Of a stretch of 64,000 nucleotides of DNA, positions 8,375-16,544 are shown piece after piece. Under the pieces are notes generated by a model. It was not told where the DNA came from. It was given only the letters and a program-made list of their open reading frames with translations, and did no database searches. The stretch is taken from assembly GCF_018499875.1 (NCBI RefSeq), contig NZ_JAHBAY010000007.1:372001-436000 (forward strand), written 5' to 3'. The stretch's first letter is position 1; each line of letters begins with the position of its first letter. The position numbers and the translations under genes are program-made. This DNA is from Kineosporia corallincola (lineage in GTDB: Bacteria > Actinomycetota > Actinomycetes > Actinomycetales > Kineosporiaceae).

Positions 8375-9667
8375 TCATCCGGCACCCACCGCCGGGTCGG
8401 CCTGGACCACGTTGCCCGCCGCGCTGTTCCAGACGTCCGAGACGGTCTGCTGCGGGTGCGCCTCCACGACGGCCCAGCCACCACCGCGCAGCATCCCGAT
8501 CAGCCGGCGCCGGCTCTCCTGCGGGCCCCGCACCGAACCGGCCGACCACTCCGGGGTGTTCAGCAGGATCGCGATGCCGGCCCGCCCGGCCAGGCCGAAC
8601 TCACCCAGTTTCAGGGCCGCCGACTCGTCGAGGTCGCCCAGCACCGCGATCACCAGGCCGTCGCTGCCGGCCCGGTGCAGCACCGCGAGTGCGTCGTCGA
8701 GTGCGTCGTCCTCGCCGGCCTGCACGGTCGCGAGCCGTTCCAGCAACTCGCCGGAGGCCTCGCCGGAGTGCGGGTTGGACCAGCCGGCCGGTGAGCCGTC
8801 GAGCAGCAGCCGGATGCCGTGCTTCTCCTCGGCGAAGTGCACCGCGATCGAGGCGGCGGCGCTGACCGCCCACTCGAACGAGGAGCCCGGCCCGTCGCCG
8901 CGGTGCGCCCGGGCCCGGGTGTCGAGCAGCACGGTGGCGCGCATCTGCCGGGGCTGTTCCTCCCGGCGCACCATCAGCTCGCCGCGCTTGGCGGTGGAGC
9001 GCCAGTGCACCCGGCGCAGGTCGTCGCCCTCCCGGTACTCCCGGGTGGCGATGTCGTCCTCACCGCTGACGGCGGCCGCGCGGGCCAGCGAGTCGCCGGC
9101 GCCGCCCCAGGTGCCGCCGGCGGTCAACGGCACCAGCGGGTACAGCCGGGGCACCACCACCACGTGGTCGTTGCCGGTGAACGAGCGGGTCAGCTCGCAC
9201 ATCCCGAACGGGTCGGTGACCCGCAGCCGCAACGGCCCGATCGGGTAGCGGCCCCGCACCGCGGCGGTGAGTGAATAGGTGACGGCGGCGCGCTGGCCAC
9301 CCGGCATCCGGTCCAGCACGAAGCGTGGGGGAGCGCCCAGTGCCGGGGGGACCCGGTCCTCCGCCAGCAGCACCCGGGTCTTCATCGAGGCCAGGTTCTG
9401 TAGCTCCAGCCGGATCCGCATCGGCGCGCCGACCGAGACCCGCGGCGGTGTGGTGGTGCGGGTCAGGCCGATCCGGTAGTGCGCCCGGGTGAGCATGTAC
9501 ACGCAGGCCAGCGGCAGCACCAGCAGCAGCACCGCGATCCGGAGCAGGTCCTGCCGGCCGAGCACGACCGCGCAGATGCCGGAGGCGACGCCCGCGGAGA
9601 GGAAGGACCGGCCCCGGGTGGTGAGCCCGGACAGCGCCGCGCGTGCCCGGGCGATCGCCGGCCTCAC
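8375..9667 (-). CDS. DUF58 domain protein (MoxR-associated)
   Basis: Protein of 430 residues. Two N-terminal hydrophobic segments (about 20-60) precede a beta-rich region and the DUF58 core, with the family hallmark REYREGDDLRRVHWRSTAKRGELMVR near residues 210-240. The C-terminal part resembles a von Willebrand A fold but I see no complete MIDAS motif. The GTG at 9667 is chosen because GTGA overlaps the moxR stop; the open frame further upstream is antisense-like sequence inside moxR. By family context it is a likely partner of the MoxR ATPase acting on the membrane transglutaminase encoded next. Confidence 0.88.
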   Translation of the reverse strand: MRPAIARARAALSGLTTRGRSFLSAGVASGICAVVLGRQDLLRIAVLLLVLPLACVYMLTRAHYRIGLTRTTTPPRVSVGAPMRIRLELQNLASMKTRVLLAEDRVPPALGAPPRFVLDRMPGGQRAAVTYSLTAAVRGRYPIGPLRLRVTDPFGMCELTRSFTGNDHVVVVPRLYPLVPLTAGGTWGGAGDSLARAAAVSGEDDIATREYREGDDLRRVHWRSTAKRGELMVRREEQPRQMRATVLLDTRARAHRGDGPGSSFEWAVSAAASIAVHFAEEKHGIRLLLDGSPAGWSNPHSGEASGELLERLATVQAGEDDALDDALAVLHRAGSDGLVIAVLGDLDESAALKLGEFGLAGRAGIAILLNTPEWSAGSVRGPQESRRRLIGMLRGGGWAVVEAHPQQTVSDVWNSAAGNVVQADPAVGAG

Positions 9668-10659
9668 GTCGGCCAGGCGGCGTTGCTCGTGGTGCGCGGC
9701 GTGGGTACCGGGACCTGGCCGAGGATCGAGGTGAGCACGTCGGCGGGGGAGCGCCGGGCCAGCTGCGCCTCGGCGCTGGGCATCAGCCGGTGGGCCAGTA
9801 CCAGTGGGGTGAGGGCCTGCACGTCGTCGGGGATCACGTGACCGCGGCCGCTCATCGCCGCCCGCGCCTTGGCCGCCCGCAACAGGTGCAGCGCCGAGCG
9901 GGGCGAGGCACCGAGGCGCAGCTCCGGGTTCGAGCGGGTGGCCCGGACCAGGTTGACCACGTACTCCTTGATGCCGTCGGCGGCGTAGACCGCGCGGCTG
10001 ACCGCGATCAGCGACCGCACCGTGTTCGCGTCGCAGGCCGGCCGGACCACGGCCAGCGGGTCGTGCTCGCCGTGGTGCCCGAGCATGTCCAGTTCGGCGT
10101 TGGCCGAGGGGTAACCCATCGAGACCCGGGCCATGAACCGGTCGCGCTGGGCCTCGGGCAGCGGGAAGGTGCCCTCCATCTCGACCGGGTTCTGGGTGGC
10201 CACCACGATGAACGGGGACTCCAGCCGGTGCGTGACGCCGTCCACCGTGACCTGGTGCTCCTCCATGCATTCCAGCAGGGCGGACTGGGTCTTCGGGCTG
10301 GCCCGGTTGATCTCGTCGCCGACCACGATGTTCGCGAACACGGCGCCCGGCTTGAACTCGAAGTCGTGCCGCTCCTGCCGGTAGATGCTGACACCGGTGA
10401 CGTCGCTGGGCAGCAGGTCGGGAGTGAACTGGATGCGCTTGACCGAGCAGTCGACCGCCCGGGCCATCGCCTTGGCCAGCATCGTCTTGCCGACGCCGGG
10501 CACGTCCTCCACCAGCAGGTGGCCCTCGGCCAGCAGCACCGTGACGGCGAGGTCGACCACGTCGGGCTTCCCCTCGATGACCGACTCGATCGCTGACTTG
10601 ATAGCTCCGGTCACACCGGCGAGGTACTCGAGTTCCCGTGGGCCGGCCATGGTCGTCAC
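9664..10659 (-). CDS. MoxR family AAA+ ATPase
   Basis: MoxR-type AAA+ chaperone ATPase, 331 residues. Walker A is DVPGVGKTMLAKAMAR, Walker B is VVGDEINRASPKTQSALLE, and sensor 1 is in FIVVATQNPVEMEGTFPLPEAQRDRF. The C-terminal lid follows. The start is GTG at 10659, with GGAG about 9 nt upstream; an ATG at 10650 in the same frame is possible. It heads the operon with the DUF58 and transglutaminase genes and is transcribed away from the dcw cluster. Confidence 0.93.
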   Translation of the reverse strand: MTTMAGPRELEYLAGVTGAIKSAIESVIEGKPDVVDLAVTVLLAEGHLLVEDVPGVGKTMLAKAMARAVDCSVKRIQFTPDLLPSDVTGVSIYRQERHDFEFKPGAVFANIVVGDEINRASPKTQSALLECMEEHQVTVDGVTHRLESPFIVVATQNPVEMEGTFPLPEAQRDRFMARVSMGYPSANAELDMLGHHGEHDPLAVVRPACDANTVRSLIAVSRAVYAADGIKEYVVNLVRATRSNPELRLGASPRSALHLLRAAKARAAMSGRGHVIPDDVQALTPLVLAHRLMPSAEAQLARRSPADVLTSILGQVPVPTPRTTSNAAWPT

Positions 10660-11104
10660 GTGTGCAGCCTCCGTGCCTCCGGACCGCGGCGGCCCGGATG
10701 CCTGTCGTCCGGGTCGGCCCGGGAGAAGTCGTGCTTGTCTGTCTGATGTGTGCAGTGCTCGGTGCTGATCAGTCTCTCAAACGCTGAAGCATCGTGCAGC
10801 GTTGCAACCTGCTGGGGCCGCACGCCACCACGGTCGAGGACGGTAGCGGTCCGGCACCGTGTCCCCCCACTTTCCCCCTCGCCCGGCCCCCGGGCGTCCC
10901 GCCCGTCTCCCCTCGTCCCCCACTTTGCTCCCCAGGGGCCCCGCGAAGCCGCCACAACGCTCCCCGAAGGACTCAAAAGGCCCATGAGGCCGTCTTGTCA
11001 AGACTGTGGATGACACCCGGGCGCAAACTGTCCCCACCGCGGCCTCCACCCTTCTGACCTGCACGTTCGTGCAAGTTGCGCGGATGGAATCCGCTGTTCC
11101 GCCA
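10660..11104. other. Long divergent intergenic region between moxR and mraZ
   Basis: About 560 bp separate moxR from mraZ, and this part holds no credible gene. Visible elements are an inverted repeat AACGCTG...CAGCGTT (10779-10785 / 10797-10803), two copies of CCCCCACTTT (10864 and 10917) in a pyrimidine-rich tract, and a palindrome TGCACG-TT-CGTGCA (11060-11073) 30 bp upstream of the mraZ promoter. The moxR promoter should also lie here but I cannot place it. Confidence 0.6.
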
Positions 11105-11132
11105 TTGCGTGTGGAGGGAAGTGGAGTAATGT
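11105..11132 (+). promoter_or_regulatory. Candidate mraZ promoter
   Basis: TTGCGT (11105-11110), a 16-bp spacer and TAATGT (11127-11132). The -10 and spacer are covered by the first three GTGGAG repeats, as expected for autorepression by MraZ. The leader would be about 85 nt. Confidence 0.45.
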
Positions 11133-11156
11133 GGAGGCCACTGGAGCGGGAAGGAG
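11111..11156 (+). promoter_or_regulatory. MraZ operator: five direct GGAG repeats at 10-bp spacing
   Basis: GTGGAG begins at 11111, 11121 and 11131, CTGGAG at 11141 and AAGGAG at 11151. All are on the same strand with an exact 10-bp period. MraZ is known to bind short direct repeats spaced about 10 bp apart in front of its own gene in other bacteria. The 10-bp phase places all sites on one face of the helix, which suits the ring-shaped MraZ oligomer. Confidence 0.75.
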
Positions 11157-11222
11157 TGGCACGGATGACGCCTCTCGCTCCGGCTGCCTCATGTGAGGGA
11201 GGGCGAGGGGAGGGGACCGCCG

Positions 11223-11654
11223 GTGTTCCTCGGTACCCACACTCCTCGCCTCGACGACAAGGGCCGGTTGATTCTTCCGGCCAAGTACCGCGAGCAACTG
11301 GAGGAAGGGGTGATCGTGACCAGGGGTCAGGAGCGTTGTCTCTACGTCTTCCCGGTCGACGAGTTCTCCCGCCTCGCCGACCAGTTGCGCCAGGCACCGG
11401 TGACCAGCAAACAGGCGCGCGACTACCTTCGGGTGTTCCTCTCCGGGGCGTCCGACGAGGCGGTCGACAAGCAGGGCCGGGTCACCATCCCGGCCATGTT
11501 GCGCACCTATGCCGGTCTGACCCGCGACTGCGCCGTGATCGGCGCCGGTCAGCGGATCGAGATCTGGGACCTGGCGGCGTGGGAGTCGTACCTCGCCGAG
11601 CAGGAGCAGGCGTTCGCCGAGCAGGCGGAGGAAGTCGTACCCGGACTGTTCTGA
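11223..11654 (+). CDS. mraZ: Transcriptional regulator MraZ
   Basis: 143-residue MraZ with two AbrB-like halves. The first begins [23 protein letters not shown] and the second has [20 protein letters not shown], both carrying the DxxGR signature. It represses or tunes the division and cell wall genes. The GTG at 11223 is chosen because GAGGGGAGGGG lies about 8 nt upstream and family members begin with (M)FLGT; the ATG-less extension to 11193 adds unrelated residues. Its presumed operator lies about 70 bp upstream. Unlike the rest of the cluster it is separated from rsmH by 545 bp. Confidence 0.95.
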   Translation: MFLGTHTPRLDDKGRLILPAKYREQLEEGVIVTRGQERCLYVFPVDEFSRLADQLRQAPVTSKQARDYLRVFLSGASDEAVDKQGRVTIPAMLRTYAGLTRDCAVIGAGQRIEIWDLAAWESYLAEQEQAFAEQAEEVVPGLF

Positions 11655-12199
11655 TGCAGACACCACCCCGCAGGAGCACCACGCCGCACGACCGTCCGGC
11701 CGCTTCCCCAGCAGGCCCACCGCACGCCGCCCGACTGCCCCGACGACTCGCCGACCGCACTCCCGACCAGAAGACGACGCCCGCACCGGTTCCGGCCGGC
11801 TAGGGCGACAGCAGCGCAACGAGAAGCGAATCCGAGCATCCAGGTGCTGGGCACACGGCCGGTCCGATTCGCCGACGATGAGGTCTCCAGCCGCCCGAGG
11901 CGTCCTGACACACCTTCCCCGGTGTCAGGCCGTGGTTCGGTCGGAGCGGATGGAGACCTGATCGGCGGACGTCGGCGCCGTCCCGGCACCTCCCGGGTCC
12001 GCTTCTCGTGCTGTTTCCCCGCCGCTGAGCCGGGTCCACGACCTCCGTCGCCGGACCCGCGCGGTGTCGTACGATCTGGCGGTCACGGAGTGTGATCGGC
12101 GAAATTCCTTGAGCCCCAGTGGCTTCCATGTCAGACACTCAACTTTCGCGCAGCGGGGTACGACTCCCCGCGCGCCGTACTCCTCGAGGGGAGGTCGCG
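11655..12199 (+). other. 545-bp gap between mraZ and rsmH
   Basis: No convincing gene. An ATG at 11654 overlaps the mraZ stop (TGATG) and opens a 49-codon proline-rich frame to 11803, without family resemblance. A hairpin lies at 11904-11929, and a GCGGGG/CCCCGC hairpin (12153-12158 / 12166-12171) sits just upstream of the rsmH ribosome site. A promoter for rsmH is expected here but none is obvious. Confidence 0.55.
11904..11929 (+). terminator. Hairpin downstream of mraZ
   Basis: CCTGACACACC, loop TTCCCC, GGTGTCAGG: a GC stem with a 2-nt bulge, 250 bp after mraZ. It may reduce read-through from the mraZ promoter into rsmH. Confidence 0.4.
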
Positions 12200-13270
12200 A
12201 TGACCCGCCCGGAAACACCCCCCGCACCGGCACCCGGCTCGGCTTCGGCCCACGAGGCCCTGGCCCACGAGCGTCATGTCCCCGTCATGCGCGACCGCTG
12301 CGTCGAGCTGCTGGCCCCCGCGCTGACCGAACCCGGATCGGTCGTGGTGGACGCCACGCTCGGGATGGGCGGGCACAGCGAGGCCCTGCTCACCGCCTGC
12401 CCGCAGGCCACGCTGGTCGCCATCGACCGGGATCCGCAGGCCCTGGAACTGGCCGGCCGCCGGCTGGCGCCGTTCGGTGACCGAGCCCGTCTGGTGCACG
12501 CGGTCTACGACGAGATCGCCGAGGTGCTCGCCGATCTCGGGATCGACAAGGTCAGCGGCGTCCTGATGGACCTCGGCGTCTCCTCGCTCCAGCTGGACGA
12601 GACCGACCGCGGCTTCGCCTACTCGGTGGACGCACCGCTGGACATGAGGATGGACCAGGGTGCGGAGCTGTCCGCGGCCGACATCCTCAACACCTACTCC
12701 GCGGCGGACCTCACCCGGATCCTGCGTGACTACGGCGAGGAGCGGTTCGCGAAGCGGATCGCCTCGGCGATCGTGCGCGAGCGCTCGGTGAGGCCGTTCA
12801 CGACCAGTGCCCGGCTGGTCGAGATCATCCGGGACAACGTGCCGGCCGCCACCCGGCGGACCGGGGGACACCCCGCCAAGCGCACCTTCCAGGCGCTGCG
12901 GATCGAGGTCAACCAGGAACTCGAGGTGCTGGAGCGGGCGGTGCCCGCGGCTATCGGGGTTCTGGACGTCGGTGGCCGGATCGCCGTGATGTCGTTCCAG
13001 TCGCTGGAGGACCGCATCGTCAAACGGGTGCTCGCGGAACAGGTGCGCAGCACCACGCCGCCCGGGCTGCCGGTCGAGCTGCCCGAGCACGCGCCGCGGA
13101 TGCGACTGCTGACCCGCGGCGCCGAGGTGCCGGACGAGACGGAGATGACGGAGAACCCGCGGGCGGCCTCGACCAGGCTGCGCGCGGCGGAACGGATCGC
13201 AGCGGCCCACGGGGGCCCCGGATCACCGGGGCGGACAGGCCGCCGGCCACGAGGAGGGGACGCAGCATGA
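12200..13270 (+). CDS. rsmH: 16S rRNA m4C1402 methyltransferase RsmH
   Basis: S-adenosylmethionine-dependent methyltransferase (MraW), 356 residues, which modifies the N4 of C1402 in 16S rRNA. Seen: [17 protein letters not shown] at the start, SAM motif [29 protein letters not shown] and [18 protein letters not shown]. The ATG at 12200 is chosen because GAGGGGAGG (12186-12194) lies 5 nt upstream; an ATG 81 bp earlier has no ribosome site. The stop overlaps the ftsL ATG as ATGA. Confidence 0.95.
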   Translation: MTRPETPPAPAPGSASAHEALAHERHVPVMRDRCVELLAPALTEPGSVVVDATLGMGGHSEALLTACPQATLVAIDRDPQALELAGRRLAPFGDRARLVHAVYDEIAEVLADLGIDKVSGVLMDLGVSSLQLDETDRGFAYSVDAPLDMRMDQGAELSAADILNTYSAADLTRILRDYGEERFAKRIASAIVRERSVRPFTTSARLVEIIRDNVPAATRRTGGHPAKRTFQALRIEVNQELEVLERAVPAAIGVLDVGGRIAVMSFQSLEDRIVKRVLAEQVRSTTPPGLPVELPEHAPRMRLLTRGAEVPDETEMTENPRAASTRLRAAERIAAAHGGPGSPGRTGRRPRGGDAA

Positions 13271-13752
13271 CCACGAGCACCGCGACCGCCAGGGTTGCCC
13301 CGGACGAACTGACCGGTGCCGGGCGGGCGCTGCGGCAACCCACCCGTCCGGTCCGGACCGCCCGGCCCCGGCTGCGGGTCGTGCCCGCTCCCCGGCGCTC
13401 GGCCGCTGGTCTGGCCATGCTCTGCGTGGGGCTGCTCGGCCTCGGCCTGCTGGTGCTTCTGCTGCTCAACATCAGCATCGGCAAGGGCGCCTACGAACTC
13501 ACCGGACTCCAGCAGCAGCAGCGGGAACTCGCGGAGCAGCGGCAGGCGCTGACCGAGCAGGTCGAGGCGCAGAGCGCACCGCAGAAGCTGTCCGCCGCGG
13601 CGAAGAAGCTCGGCATGGTGCCGGCGGCGAACCCGGCGTTCATCGACCTGGACGACAGCTCGGTGAAGGGTGAGCCGGAGGCCGCCGCCGCGGCGCCCGG
13701 CAGTGACACCACGAAAACCGGCGGGACGACGACGGGTGAGCCGTCGCCGTGA
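13267..13752 (+). CDS. ftsL: Cell division protein FtsL
   Basis: Bitopic division protein of 161 residues placed by order and architecture. A basic cytoplasmic tail (1-46) precedes one membrane helix (about 47-70, [19 protein letters not shown]) and a coiled-coil stretch rich in Gln and Leu (about 78-105). The [12 protein letters not shown] segment is typical of actinobacterial FtsL. It links FtsQ/FtsB to FtsW and FtsI in the divisome. An Ala/Thr/Gly-rich tail follows. Both ends overlap neighbouring genes by 4 bp. Confidence 0.88.
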   Translation: MTTSTATARVAPDELTGAGRALRQPTRPVRTARPRLRVVPAPRRSAAGLAMLCVGLLGLGLLVLLLLNISIGKGAYELTGLQQQQRELAEQRQALTEQVEAQSAPQKLSAAAKKLGMVPAANPAFIDLDDSSVKGEPEAAAAAPGSDTTKTGGTTTGEPSP

Positions 13753-16544
13753 GTCCCGGCGGCGGCGACGCCACGGCCCGGTCCGGCAGCGGATTCCCGC
13801 CCGGCCCGGGCGGTTCCGGGCGCGCCGCCACCACCCGCACGAACAGAACCGCCAAGAAGTCGCCCACCACCCAGAAGCCGTCCGGCAGGACGGGAAACCA
13901 GTCCGGCACGTCCGGCGATACGTCGGGAAGTGCCAGGACCATGCGTGGGGACGCCGCCCAGCCCCGGAAGACCTCCACCCGCCAGTCGCCGTCGTCGCGC
14001 TCGGCGGCGAAGAAGCCGGCCACCGCCAGGCCGACCCAGAAGGCCTCCGGCAGAACGGCTTCCGAGAAGAGCTCGAGCGGGTCGGGCCGGTCCTCGTCGG
14101 GCCGGACCGGGGCGGGGCGAACCGCTTCGGGACGCCCGGCGCCGGGTTCCGGGGCGGACCGCGGCTCGCGGTCGGGTCAGTCCTCCGGCTCCGGCCGGTC
14201 GTCCCGCTCGGCTCCCGCGGCCAGGTCGTCCCGGTCGGGCGGGAGCGGCCAGCCGGCGAAATCCGCTCAGACGGCGCGGAAAGCAAGGACGTCCCAGGCG
14301 GCCAAGGCCGCCCAGTCCGGCAGAGCGGCGCAGTCCGGCAGAGCGGCGCAGTCCGGAAGGTCCACGCCGAGCGGTAGGTCCGCGCAGGGCGGCAGGACGA
14401 CGGCGAGCCGTTCCGCCGGGACGCAGGCTCCCCGCACAACCCCATCGGCCCGCAAAACCCCATCGGCCCGGACGGCCCGATCGGCCCCGTCCGCGAAGAC
14501 GACCCGGGCGCGTGAGGCGGCACCGGCGTCCCCCAGGGCTCGTACCCCCCGGACGGCCAGGGAGGCCAAGGCCGCCGCGGCGGCCCGCGCCGCGAGAACC
14601 GGCCGCTCGCACCAGACCCCGGGAACGACGCGGAACCGCAGCACACCCCGCACCGGCCGATCCGCCCGCACCCTCACCGCCTCGGCCCTCGGGCCGGCCG
14701 TGAGATCCGCTCGGGCACAGGCGAAACGGCGCCCACGCGGAGGCGGTCCGGGAGGCCGGGGACCGCGCCCGCCGTTCCCGCGGATGGGCCCGCCCCGCGC
14801 CGGGCAGCCCGACCTGCGGCTGAAGTGGGTCTCCGGCGTCGTCGTGCTGGTGTTCGTGGTGTTCGCCGGAAGGCTGGTGCAGCTCCAGGCTTTCGACGCC
14901 GAGACGCTGTCGGCCGAGGCCCTGGAGAGCCGCTCCGCCACCCGCACCCTGCCGGCCCACCGCGGCGACATCCTGGACACCGACGGCAGTGTGCTGGCCA
15001 CGACCGTGGAGCGCCGCAACATCACCGTGGACCAGACCGTGGTGTCGGAGTACAACTCCAAGGCCGCGGTGCCGGAGGACGAGAAGGGCGCGGCCGGCGC
15101 GGCCAAGAAGATCGCCCCGATCCTCGGGGAGTCGGTCGGTGACGTGGCCCGGACCCTGGCCGGCAACAAGCGTTTCAACTACGTCGCGAAGAGCGTGGAA
15201 CCCACGGTCTGGAGCGACATCTCGGACCTCAACATCCCCGGCGTCTACAGCGAGCAGGCGAGTCGCCGCACCTATCCCGCCGATTCGGTGGCCTCGAACG
15301 TGCTGGGGTTCATGAACGGTGAGGGCGAGGCGGTGTCCGGCATCGAGAAGTCGCAGGACGACCTGCTGTCCGGCACCGACGGCGAGATGACCTACGAGAA
15401 GGGCAAGAACGGGCAGCAGATCGCCACCGGCCTGACCACCGAGACCGATCCGGTGGACGGCAAGGACGTTCAGCTCACCCTGGACCGCGACCTCCAGTAC
15501 AAGTCCCAGGAGGCGCTGGAGGCGGTGGTGAAGAAGTACGACGCCGAGTCGGCCACCCTGGTGGCGCTGAACCCGAAGTCCGGCGAGATCCTGGCGCTGG
15601 CCGACGCCCCGGGCTACAACTCCAACAAGCCCGGCGACAGCGACGTGGCGAACCTGCGTAACCGCACGCTCACCGACGTGTTCGAGCCCGGGTCCACCAA
15701 CAAGGTGATCACCGCCGCGGCCGCGCTGGAGGAGGGCGTGGTGCAGCCCACCAGCAAACTCGAGGTGCCCTACACCCTCGATCGCGGCGCCGCCGGCGTG
15801 ATCAGCGACTCGCACGAGCACGCGACCGAGAGGCTGACGTTCGCAGGCGTTCTCGCCCAGTCGTCGAACACCGGCACGGTCGAGGTCGGCGAGAAGATGA
15901 GCGCGAAGACCATGTACGAGTACCTGACCAGGTTCGGGCTGGGCAGCAAGACCGGCGTCGGCCTGGGGGAGTCGTCGGGCATCCTGGCCGGCTACCAGGA
16001 CTGGGACGGGCGTACCCGGCTGAACGTCATGTTCGGGCAGGGTGTCTCGGTGACGGCGCTCCAGTCGGCCGAGGTGTTCGCCGCGATCGCCAACGACGGC
16101 GTGCGGGTCGCGCCGAAGCTGATCAAGGCGGTCAGCGGCGCCGACGGCAAGCTGGTGGCCGAGCCCGAGGGCAAGAAGACCCGGGTGGTCAGCGCGAAGA
16201 CGGCCCAGCAGGTGCGGCTCATGCTGGAGAGCGTGGTCGGCGAGGACGGCACGGCCGTGGACGCCGAGATCAAGGGTTACCGGGTGGCCGGCAAGACCGG
16301 TACCGCGCAGGCGTACGACGAGGACTGCGGCTGTTACAGCGGGTACACGGCCAGTTTCGTCGGGATGGCCCCGGCGGACGATCCGGAGCTGGTGGTCGCG
16401 GTGTTCGTGCAGAAGCCGGAGGGCGACCACTACGGTGGCACGGTGGCGGCGCCGGTGTTCCAGCAAATCATGTCGGACGCCTTGGTGTCCCAGGGAATTG
16501 AGCCGACGAACACCCGGAAACCCGATCTAGCGCTCGAGTGGTGA
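13749..16544 (+). CDS. ftsI: Septal peptidoglycan transpeptidase FtsI (PBP3) with a very long basic N-terminus
   Basis: Class B penicillin-binding protein of 931 residues; relatives are usually about 580-650. The catalytic half is normal: SxxK as STNK (Ser649), SSN (705-707) and KTGT (Lys849). The membrane helix is at about 361-377, followed by a pedestal domain with the RGDIL motif. Residues 1-345 are a Ser/Arg/Ala/Gly/Thr-rich, strongly basic, low-complexity region on the cytoplasmic side with short repeats (QSGRA). The GTG at 13749 overlaps the ftsL stop (GTGA), which supports translation of the whole region. An ATG at 14784, 15 codons before the membrane helix, would give a 586-residue protein of normal size and cannot be excluded. 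The stop overlaps murE. Confidence 0.93.
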   Translation: MSPGGGDATARSGSGFPPGPGGSGRAATTRTNRTAKKSPTTQKPSGRTGNQSGTSGDTSGSARTMRGDAAQPRKTSTRQSPSSRSAAKKPATARPTQKASGRTASEKSSSGSGRSSSGRTGAGRTASGRPAPGSGADRGSRSGQSSGSGRSSRSAPAARSSRSGGSGQPAKSAQTARKARTSQAAKAAQSGRAAQSGRAAQSGRSTPSGRSAQGGRTTASRSAGTQAPRTTPSARKTPSARTARSAPSAKTTRAREAAPASPRARTPRTAREAKAAAAARAARTGRSHQTPGTTRNRSTPRTGRSARTLTASALGPAVRSARAQAKRRPRGGGPGGRGPRPPFPRMGPPRAGQPDLRLKWVSGVVVLVFVVFAGRLVQLQAFDAETLSAEALESRSATRTLPAHRGDILDTDGSVLATTVERRNITVDQTVVSEYNSKAAVPEDEKGAAGAAKKIAPILGESVGDVARTLAGNKRFNYVAKSVEPTVWSDISDLNIPGVYSEQASRRTYPADSVASNVLGFMNGEGEAVSGIEKSQDDLLSGTDGEMTYEKGKNGQQIATGLTTETDPVDGKDVQLTLDRDLQYKSQEALEAVVKKYDAESATLVALNPKSGEILALADAPGYNSNKPGDSDVANLRNRTLTDVFEPGSTNKVITAAAALEEGVVQPTSKLEVPYTLDRGAAGVISDSHEHATERLTFAGVLAQSSNTGTVEVGEKMSAKTMYEYLTRFGLGSKTGVGLGESSGILAGYQDWDGRTRLNVMFGQGVSVTALQSAEVFAAIANDGVRVAPKLIKAVSGADGKLVAEPEGKKTRVVSAKTAQQVRLMLESVVGEDGTAVDAEIKGYRVAGKTGTAQAYDEDCGCYSGYTASFVGMAPADDPELVVAVFVQKPEGDHYGGTVAAPVFQQIMSDALVSQGIEPTNTRKPDLALEW
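14308..14385 (+). repeat. 15-bp repeats in the ftsI N-terminal extension
   Basis: Near-identical copies of a 15-bp unit containing CAGTCCGGCAGAGCG encode QSGRA-QSGRA-QSGR, then degenerate SGR units. They form part of the basic disordered tail. Confidence 0.75.

Noticed and set aside
12119-12199. Earlier ATG for rsmH adding 27 residues
   Set aside because: No ribosome site there, while the ATG at 12200 has GAGGGGAGG at good spacing and matches family N-termini.
13491-16466. Open frame of 991 codons antisense to ftsL/ftsI
   Set aside because: GC-skewed codons keep opposite frames open; the product is Arg/Gly/His-rich without family motifs, while the plus strand holds complete FtsL and FtsI motifs.
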